The translations under genes were made by a program, and so were the position numbers. A stretch of DNA of 42,457 bases from Candidatus Olsenella pullicola (GTDB lineage Bacteria > Actinomycetota > Coriobacteriia > Coriobacteriales > Atopobiaceae): contig DXAB01000106.1 of the NCBI GenBank assembly GCA_019117265.1, positions 1-42,457 of the forward strand, read 5' to 3'. Below, in pieces: positions 36,305 to 42,457 of this stretch. Each line of letters begins with the position of its first letter. Positions within the stretch are counted from its first letter, which is position 1. The notes beneath the pieces were generated by a model. That model worked only from the letters and a program-made list of their open reading frames with translations, did no database searches and was not told the origin of the DNA.

Positions 36305-36352
36305 TGACAGGGTAGATTGTCATCATGACAAATTACCCTGTCACCTTTGTCA
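36296..36352. repeat. Near-perfect 57-nt palindrome between DUF979 and pcp genes
   Basis: TGACAAAGGTGACAGGGTA (36296-36314) / TACCCTGTCACCTTTGTCA (36334-36352), with concentric inner TTGTCAT-c-ATGACAA (36317-36331). Confidence 0.9.
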
Positions 36353-36360
36353 GGTTTTGG

Positions 36361-37323
36361 CTAGAGGGCGGTCATGACGATCATGTAGGCAATCTGCGCC
36401 ACGAGCATGATCAGCGCGATGGGAATCTGCTTCTTGATGACGCCATAGGAGTCCTTCATCTCGAGGATGGCCACGGGGAGGATGTTGAAGTTCGCCGCCA
36501 TCGGCGTCATGAGCGTGCCACAGAAGCCGCAGGTGAGCGCCACCGAGCCAATGAGCGCGGGGTCGGCGCCCAGCGAGAGCACAAACGGCGCGCCGATGCC
36601 CACCGTGAGCACCGTGATGGCACCGTAGGCGTTGCCCATGACCATGGTGAAGATCGCCATGCCCACCGCGTAGACGACGATGCCCACCACGAGGTTGCCC
36701 TGCGGGATCACGCCCGAGACGAGGTGGGAGATGACGTCGCCCACGCCCGCGGCGGTGAAGATCGAGCCGAGCGCCGCAAGCAGAATGGGCAGCATGGAGA
36801 GCGGGCCCACCGCGTCAAGCATGCGACGCGTGTCGTTGAGAAAGACCGTGGGCGTGTTCTTGTGCGAGAACGCAAAGAGCATGAGGCCGCCCACCACCAC
36901 GCCAAAGGTGAGACCCACGAGCGAGCTGATGTTGGTGAACAGGGCAAACACGAGCGCCATGACGCCCAGCGAGAGCGCGGGCACAAAGAGCTTCATGCCG
37001 ATCTTCTCGTAGTTGCCCTGCATCTCCTCCGCTGTGGGCTCGTCACCGGTGCCGCGGCCCACCTGCTTGCAGATGGCGGGGACGACCATGATGACCACGA
37101 GGGCGCCGGCCACGGTACTGGGAACCCAGCGACCCACGATGAAGAGCATGCCGCAGACCACCCAGAAGATGGCCGTGCCCATGCGCTTGGGGTTGGTCTT
37201 GTCCTGCGCGTTGCGCACGCCCGCGTAGACGGCGATAAGCCCCATCACAATGTAGGCAACCTCGAGGAGCTTGTCGGAGAGCGTCACGTCGGCGCTCTGG
37301 AAGAACTGGATGAACTCCGTCAT
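36361..37323 (-). CDS. DUF979 family membrane protein (putative 5-oxoproline transporter subunit)
   Basis: 320 aa polytopic protein; partnered with DUF969-like gene and pcp; ATGA-type overlap with upstream gene. Confidence 0.85.
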   Translation of the reverse strand: MTEFIQFFQSADVTLSDKLLEVAYIVMGLIAVYAGVRNAQDKTNPKRMGTAIFWVVCGMLFIVGRWVPSTVAGALVVIMVVPAICKQVGRGTGDEPTAEEMQGNYEKIGMKLFVPALSLGVMALVFALFTNISSLVGLTFGVVVGGLMLFAFSHKNTPTVFLNDTRRMLDAVGPLSMLPILLAALGSIFTAAGVGDVISHLVSGVIPQGNLVVGIVVYAVGMAIFTMVMGNAYGAITVLTVGIGAPFVLSLGADPALIGSVALTCGFCGTLMTPMAANFNILPVAILEMKDSYGVIKKQIPIALIMLVAQIAYMIVMTAL

Positions 37324-38102
37324 GCGTCCTCACCGCCCTTCTCGGCCTCGTCCCTCTCGGCAGCTGCCGGGGAACCGGCCGCGCCATCCTCCTCATAGAC
37401 CGAGGAGCCCGTGGCCTTGATCACACGGGAGCGTCGGCGCATGAGGCGACGGTCAAGGAGGTTGTAGTAGACGATCGCCACGAGCATGGCGAGAACCGCC
37501 ACGGGAATCTGCACGGCGGCAAGGTCGACGAGGCTCACGTCGTAGCCAAGGCCCGCGAGCGTGCCCTGCACGAGCAGGCCTCCCGAGCCGCCCACAAAGA
37601 GCACCTGGCCAAAGAACCACGCAACGTTGTCGATGCCGGCAGAGGTGGCCTTGAGCTCCTCGAGGTGCTTCTCGTCGATCTTGTTGCCGTCGCGCTCCAC
37701 GGCCGCCTGTGCCATGGGCATGATGACCGGGCGGATGAAGCCGGCCACGCCGCCAAAGTTGATGTTGAACGCGGCAAAGGCCACGCGCACCAGGCCATAG
37801 GCGGAGATGATGATGCCCGACGTGGCATTCTTGAGCTTGCGGATGAGCGCCGCCGCAGCCTGGCGCAGGCCGTTTCGCTCGAGGGTGCCCGTGAGCACAA
37901 ACGTCATGATGAAGATGCACATGCTGCGGTTTGAGACAAAGCTCTCGCCGAGCGTGTCCAGGAACGCCACCGGGTCCATTCCGCCCACCACGGCGGTGGC
38001 GATGGCCGCCACCATGATGATGAGGATGGAGTCGAGCTTGAGCGCAAACCCGACCACAACGATGACGATTCCCAGGAGCTTGAGAAGCTCGGTGGGGTCC
38101 AT
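37320..38102 (-). CDS. DUF969 family membrane protein (putative 5-oxoproline transporter subunit)
   Basis: MDPTELLKLLGIVIVVVGFALKLDSILIIMVAAIATAVVGGMDPVAFLDTLGESFVSNRSM; start 38102 with AAGGAGG SD. Confidence 0.85.
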   Translation of the reverse strand: MDPTELLKLLGIVIVVVGFALKLDSILIIMVAAIATAVVGGMDPVAFLDTLGESFVSNRSMCIFIMTFVLTGTLERNGLRQAAAALIRKLKNATSGIIISAYGLVRVAFAAFNINFGGVAGFIRPVIMPMAQAAVERDGNKIDEKHLEELKATSAGIDNVAWFFGQVLFVGGSGGLLVQGTLAGLGYDVSLVDLAAVQIPVAVLAMLVAIVYYNLLDRRLMRRRSRVIKATGSSVYEEDGAAGSPAAAERDEAEKGGEDA

Positions 38103-38280
38103 CGGTCCTCCTTGTTTAGACAATACGACTTGGGTATCGTACCCACCCAAAGAGCGCGGCGAGAATAACGTGCGCAAACGGAAACAGTGGCGCGGCGCGG
38201 GCTCCGGGCGGCCCGCCCCCTCACGCTCCGCCCCATCCTGCTAAGCTATACGCCGAGAAGCGCGCATCGAAGGAGCACCC

Positions 38281-39888
38281 ATGGCAGCAAAGCCCCAGAC
38301 CCTTGCCACCACCTCCGCCTTTGAGGTGCTGGGCCCCGTCATGGTGGGCCCGTCGTCCTCACACACGGCCGGTGCCCTGCGCTGCGCGCGCGTGGCCGCG
38401 TCCCTTCTCAAGGGCCGCATCGCCCGCGTGCGCTTCACGCTCTGGAACTCCTTCGCGCACACCTACCACGGCCACGGAACCGACCGCGCGCTCGTGGCGG
38501 GCATCCTCGGGCTTGACACCGATGACGAGCGCATTCGCGATGCCTTTGAGCTCGCGCGCGAGAGGGGCCTGGCCTTCGAGTTTATCGAGGCGGGCGATGA
38601 CTCCTCCGTTCACCCCAACACCGTGGACATTGACATGGAGACCGAGGGTGGCACCCGCTGCCAAGTTCGAGGCGAGAGCCTGGGCGGCGGCAAGATGCGC
38701 ATCAGCCGCATCGACGGCGTTGGCGTGGACATCACGGGCGCCTACGCCACGCTCTTTGTTGCGCACAAGGACACCCCGGGCATCCTCGCCTCCCTCACTC
38801 ACCTGCTCGCCATGGCGGAGGTCAACATCGCCTTCTGCCGCACCTATCGCACCGAGCAGGGCGGCCGCGCCTACTCCGTGTTTGAGACCGACGGCGCGCC
38901 GGACGCCTCCGTGCTGCCCATGATCCGCCGCATCCGCGACGTGAGCTTCGCGACCTTCATCTCCGTGCCGGGATCCGCCTCCGCTACGGCGCCCGGCGTC
39001 ACCGCGGAGGAGCTCTTTGACGACGGTGCCCAGCTGCTCGACGCCTGCGCCAGGCGCGGCCTCTCCATTGGCGGCGTCATGGAGCTGCGTGAGCGCGGAC
39101 TTACCGGCGAGAAGTTCGCGCAAGAGTCCATGCGCCGCATCATTCAGGTCATGCGCGACGAGACGAGCTCGCCCATCGCAAGCCCCAAGCGCTCTCTCGG
39201 TGGCTTCATCGGTGGCGAGGCGCAGCTCGTGAGCAGGGGCGCCGACAGCTGGGGGGCGAGCCTCATGGGCGAGGTCCAGACCACGGCCGTTGCGCGCGCG
39301 ATGGCCGTGCTCGAGCGCTCCGCCGCGATGGGCGTCATCGTGGCCGCCCCCACCGCTGGCTCTGCCGGCGTGGTCCCCGGCTGCGTGCTTGCCGTTGCCG
39401 ACGCCATCTGCGCTGACGACGAAGCCGTCGCGGGTGCTCTCTGGTGCGCCGCCGCGGTGGGGCTCAACATCCAGACGCACGCCTGCGTGGCGGGAGCCGA
39501 GGGCGGCTGCCAGGCCGAGGTTGGCTCAGCTGCGGCAATGGCCGCAGCAGCACTCGTGGAGCTGCTCGGCGGCGCGCCTGAACAGGCGCTCACGGCGAGC
39601 TCCCTCGCCATCTCCAACCTGCTCGGCCTTGTCTGCGATCCCGTCGGTGGCCTAGTTGAGATTCCCTGCCAGGCACGAAACGCCATCGGCGTGGCAGCGG
39701 CCTTCTCCGCAGCCCAGCTCGCGCTCTCAGGCGTTTCCTGGCTCATCCCCTTTGACGAGGTCGTGAGCGCCATGGCCGAGGTCGGCCACGCCCTTCCCTC
39801 ACGCCTGCGCGAGACGGCACGCGGAGGCCTTGCCGCCACGCCGGCAGCCCACGCTGCCTGCGCCGCCTGCGGGGCCTGCGGGCGCTGA
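38281..39888 (+). CDS. sdaA: L-serine ammonia-lyase, iron-sulfur-dependent, single-chain (beta+alpha fused)
   Basis: FEVLGPVMVGPSSSHTAGALRCARVA; ACT-like region KDTPGILASLTHLLAMAEVNIAF; AAPTAGSAGVVPGCVLAVAD; GLVCDPVGGLVEIPCQARNAIG. Confidence 0.94.
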   Translation: MAAKPQTLATTSAFEVLGPVMVGPSSSHTAGALRCARVAASLLKGRIARVRFTLWNSFAHTYHGHGTDRALVAGILGLDTDDERIRDAFELARERGLAFEFIEAGDDSSVHPNTVDIDMETEGGTRCQVRGESLGGGKMRISRIDGVGVDITGAYATLFVAHKDTPGILASLTHLLAMAEVNIAFCRTYRTEQGGRAYSVFETDGAPDASVLPMIRRIRDVSFATFISVPGSASATAPGVTAEELFDDGAQLLDACARRGLSIGGVMELRERGLTGEKFAQESMRRIIQVMRDETSSPIASPKRSLGGFIGGEAQLVSRGADSWGASLMGEVQTTAVARAMAVLERSAAMGVIVAAPTAGSAGVVPGCVLAVADAICADDEAVAGALWCAAAVGLNIQTHACVAGAEGGCQAEVGSAAAMAAAALVELLGGAPEQALTASSLAISNLLGLVCDPVGGLVEIPCQARNAIGVAAAFSAAQLALSGVSWLIPFDEVVSAMAEVGHALPSRLRETARGGLAATPAAHAACAACGACGR

Positions 39889-39976
39889 GCGCCGGGAGCG
39901 CTCCCCAAACGCAGACCCTGTCTGCCCCGACTCCGTCCCCGCAGGCGTCGGGAATCACGTGGTGCCGGGCATGCCG

Positions 39977-40042
39977 TGCGCAAAATCGCCGCTCGTGCCA
40001 CAAACAGCCAGTGCCATGCGCAAAAGTCGCGTTCGTGCAACA
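39977..40042 (-). repeat. Pair of 26-bp repeats, 40-bp period (minus orientation)
   Basis: TGCGCAAAATCGCCGCTCGTGCCACA (39977-40002) and TGCGCAAAAGTCGCGTTCGTGCAACA (40017-40042). Confidence 0.88.
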
Positions 40043-40134
40043 TCGAATTGGCTGCCTAGGGCTCTTTTGATTTAATTTATTATTGTGCTATCTGGGCTTT
40101 TGCTATCCGGATACTCTGGGCACCCCTAAAAACA

Positions 40135-40200
40135 TGTGGCACGAACGAGGATTTTGCGCACGTGAGCTTCCATTTGTGGCACGAGCGGCGTTTTTGCACA
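40135..40200 (+). repeat. Pair of 26-bp repeats, 40-bp period (plus orientation, inverted relative to 39977-40042)
   Basis: TGTGGCACGAACGAGGATTTTGCGCA (40135-40160) and TGTGGCACGAGCGGCGTTTTTGCACA (40175-40200). Confidence 0.88.
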
Positions 40201-40295
40201 GAGAGACCGAGGTGGCTGCGTCGCAGACGGAGATGCTCCGGGGGCAGCCATGCCGCAGGGCCGGGCGCCCACCCAGGGAGCACCAAAATACGAGG

Positions 40296-40919
40296 CTATT
40301 CCCCCGCCGCCTCTGCGCACTTGTGGCGATACGCCGCAGCGATCACGTCCACGCAGCCCTCGCGCCCAAGCTTGGCTCGGTTGACCACGAGGTCCTTGCC
40401 GTCGGTCATCTTCCACTTGCCGCCCGAGTAGCGCTTGTAGAACGCCTCGCGCGCCTTCTGCATGCGCTTGACGAGCTTCTTGCCCTCCTTCTTGGAGAGC
40501 CCGCGCTTGGCGCGCACGATCTCAACGCGGTCGCCCAGCGGCGCCGTCACCAGCACCGCAATGTGATTGGGGTTGTTGCGCAGCAGGTAGTCCGAGAGAC
40601 GCCCCTCGATGATGCAGCTCTTGGTGGCCGCCAGGTCAAGGATGACCTGCGACATCGAGTGGAAGAGGCGATCGGAGGCGCTGCGCGTGTCCACGCGATC
40701 GGGCAAAAAGGCCATGAACTCGTCGGCAAGCTGCTCGTCGTAGGCCGCCATCTGGTCGATGGGGTCTCCCGTGCGCAGGCTCGAGCGCACGAGAAGCTCG
40801 TTGTCATAGAGCGGGATGCCCAGCTCAAGCGAGAGCATCTTGCCGATCTCGTGTCCCTCCGCGCCAAAGTCGCGTGCGATGGTGATGATAACGGGATGCG
40901 CGGGGTGCTTGGGTGCCAT
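40296..40919 (-). CDS. Cytidylate kinase-like family protein
   Basis: VIITIARDFGAEGHEIGKMLSLELGIPLYDNELL; CIIEGRLSDYLLRNNPNHIAVLVTAPLGDRVEIV. Confidence 0.88.
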   Translation of the reverse strand: MAPKHPAHPVIITIARDFGAEGHEIGKMLSLELGIPLYDNELLVRSSLRTGDPIDQMAAYDEQLADEFMAFLPDRVDTRSASDRLFHSMSQVILDLAATKSCIIEGRLSDYLLRNNPNHIAVLVTAPLGDRVEIVRAKRGLSKKEGKKLVKRMQKAREAFYKRYSGGKWKMTDGKDLVVNRAKLGREGCVDVIAAAYRHKCAEAAGE

Positions 40920-40928
40920 GGCTCCTCC

Positions 40929-41576
40929 TTAAGCCGCCACAAGGCGACGCTGGTAGGCGCGGACGATGAGCGAGATGCCAAAGTTGAGCACAAAGTAGAG
41001 CAGGAACACAAAGCCGTAGAGCAGAAGCACCTGCGTGAGGTCCGTGGTGTAGCCCATGACGACCTTGGCCGAGAACATGAACTCCGCCACGTTGATGCCC
41101 GCGAGGTACGACGAGTCCTTGATGACCGTGGTGCACTGACTGAAGAGCGCCGGAATGATGGTCTTGAAGGTCTGCGGCAAGATGATGAGCCGCATGCTCG
41201 AGAAGAACCCGAAGCCCTGGCTCTTGGCCGCCTCAAACTGGCTCTTGGGAATGGAGTTGAGGCCGCCGCGGACGATCTCCGCCATGACGGCTGAGGTGAA
41301 GATCGTGAACGCCAACACCGAGATGAAGATGTCCGAGCCCTTGACCGTGAAGTAGATGAAGAGGATCCACAGCAGGTTAGGCGTGCAGCGGAAGAGCTCG
41401 ATGTAGGCGGAGACAATCCACTTGAACACGCTCAGCTTGCCCGTGCAGTACTGCTTGACGAGGGCGAGCACCGTGCCCAGGACAACCGAGAAGATGATCG
41501 CCAGCACGGAGATCTCGATCGTCTTCAAGAAGCCCTGCATGATGAAGGAGACGTTTGCCGGGGTAAAGATAGCCAT
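40929..41576 (-). CDS. Amino acid ABC transporter permease (HisM/GlnP type)
   Basis: KTIEISVLAIIFSVVLGTVLALV ... ELFRCTPNLLWILFIYF ... AEIVRGGLNSIPKSQFEAAKSQGFGFFSSMRLIILPQTFKTIIPAL. Confidence 0.94.
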   Translation of the reverse strand: MAIFTPANVSFIMQGFLKTIEISVLAIIFSVVLGTVLALVKQYCTGKLSVFKWIVSAYIELFRCTPNLLWILFIYFTVKGSDIFISVLAFTIFTSAVMAEIVRGGLNSIPKSQFEAAKSQGFGFFSSMRLIILPQTFKTIIPALFSQCTTVIKDSSYLAGINVAEFMFSAKVVMGYTTDLTQVLLLYGFVFLLYFVLNFGISLIVRAYQRRLVAA

Positions 41577-41579
41577 TGC

Positions 41580-42326
41580 CTACGCCTCCCTTGCGGTCTC
41601 GGGCGTGATGCCGGGGATCACCTTGGCGCGCGGACGCTCCTTGGCGCGACGCTCGAGCCACTGCACGAGCATCGCCAGCGGGAAGCAGATCACAAAGTAG
41701 AGCACGCACGCGAGAATGTAGCCCTGCAGGTAGCCGTAGGTGGAGACAAAGTTGTCGGCGTTGTACATAAGGTCGCCGCCGGCGATAAGCGCCAGCACCG
41801 AGGTGTTCTTGACCAGGTTGAGCGCCTGGTTGCAGAGCGGCGGCAAGATGACCTTGAAGGTCTGCGGCAAGATGACGTAGGCATAGGCCTGCACGGTGGT
41901 GAAGCCCTGGCTGCGCGCGGCCTCCATCTGGCCGCGCGGAACGCTCTCGATGCCCGTGCGGATGACCTCGGAGACGTAGGCGGCATGATAGAGACCCACG
42001 CCCACGGCGCCGATGGCAAACGCGGAGAGGCGCACCGGGCTCTCGGTGCCCAGAATCATCTGCAGGACGCGCGGTCCGGCCATGTAGTAGAAGAACACCT
42101 GAACCGGCAGCGGCGTGTTCTGAAAGAACTCAACGTAGACACGGCTCACGGCACGCAGGATGCGCGACCGCGTGGTGGACAGCACGCCGAGCAGGCACCC
42201 AAGCACCAGCGATATGGCAAGCCCCAGCAGGACCACCGCAAGCGTCATGGAGAAGCCGTCGAGGAAGCTACTCATGTCGCTGAAGGTAATCTCCCAGCGC
42301 TTGGGATCGAACAGGCCTTCGAGCAT
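41580..42326 (-). CDS. Amino acid ABC transporter permease (HisM/GlnP type)
   Basis: VEFFQNTPLPVQVFFYYM ... SEVIRTGIESVPRGQMEAARSQGFTTVQAYAYVILPQTFKVILPPLCNQALNLVKNTSVLA. Confidence 0.94.
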   Translation of the reverse strand: MLEGLFDPKRWEITFSDMSSFLDGFSMTLAVVLLGLAISLVLGCLLGVLSTTRSRILRAVSRVYVEFFQNTPLPVQVFFYYMAGPRVLQMILGTESPVRLSAFAIGAVGVGLYHAAYVSEVIRTGIESVPRGQMEAARSQGFTTVQAYAYVILPQTFKVILPPLCNQALNLVKNTSVLALIAGGDLMYNADNFVSTYGYLQGYILACVLYFVICFPLAMLVQWLERRAKERPRAKVIPGITPETAREA

Positions 42327-42395
42327 CTTGTTCCTTTCCTATGCCAACACCTGCAGGGCGCCAGGGGGATGGCGCCGCCCGGGCGCACGTGCGCG

Positions 42396-42429
42396 GCGTG
42401 TGGGCGAGAAGGACCTCTCGCCCACACGC
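42396..42429 (-). terminator. Strong hairpin downstream of the edge gene, with GAGAAGGAC at the loop
   Basis: GCGTGTGGGCGAGA (42396-42409) / TCTCGCCCACACGC (42416-42429), 14-bp stem, loop AGGACC. Confidence 0.7.
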
Positions 42430-42444
42430 GCCGCGCGGCGCTCG

Positions 42445-42457
42445 CTAGAGCAGGTTC
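42445..42457 (-). CDS. Possible C-terminus (...NLL-stop) of a gene running off the window
   Basis: Reverse complement GAACCTGCTCTAG ends in TAG just upstream of the hairpin; could be the cognate amino-acid-binding protein, but only 3 codons are visible. Confidence 0.3.

Noticed and set aside
39144-40043. 299-aa minus-strand ORF starting MLHERDFCAWHW
   Set aside because: Its start is just translation of the 26-bp repeats (peptides like MWHERGFCAR recur because the DNA repeat recurs); the rest is antisense to sdaA.
39977-40200. Possible CRISPR array
   Set aside because: Repeats are imperfect, spacers only 14 nt, copies in opposite orientations and no cas genes nearby.
40083-41294. 403-aa plus-strand ORF over repeats and antisense to cytidylate-kinase-like/permease genes
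   Set aside because: Begins in repeat DNA and continues antisense to well-supported genes.
1-42457. tRNA, rRNA, transposon or integrase genes
   Set aside because: Scanned for tRNA-like T-arms and transposase/integrase motifs by eye; none convincing.

Overview
High-GC chromosomal window that looks like a Coriobacteriia genome (Olsenella/Atopobium-like, judged from codon usage and gene content; taxonomy is inference). It is densely coding and mostly housekeeping or metabolic: a tandem ABC exporter pair; a DUF308/HdeD membrane protein; a small secreted Cys/His-rich protein; ABC1/AarF kinase plus phasin-like protein; HAD phosphatases; DUF1015; a large TPR protein of unknown function; rsmB-fmt-def-priA; PP2C-like phosphatase; LCP protein; metK; a sugar ABC/oxidoreductase/isomerase operon with divergent LacI regulator; TetR plus two tandem YhgE/Pip proteins; gltX; a pcp-DUF979-DUF969 (pyroglutamate) operon; L-serine ammonia-lyase; a cytidylate-kinase-like protein; and amino-acid ABC permeases. 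I saw no CRISPR array, transposase, prophage, rRNA or tRNA. The least explained signals are noncoding: (1) four copies of a ~26-bp repeat (TGTGGCACGARC...TTTTGCGCA) as two 40-bp-period pairs in inverted orientation at 39977-40200; (2) three ~62-bp-period hairpin units between gltX and pcp; (3) a near-perfect 57-nt palindrome between DUF979 and pcp; (4) a recurring intergenic CTTCTCGSC motif tied to hairpins. Functions for these are inference only. Most extra ORFs in the track are GC-rich antisense or out-of-frame artefacts.
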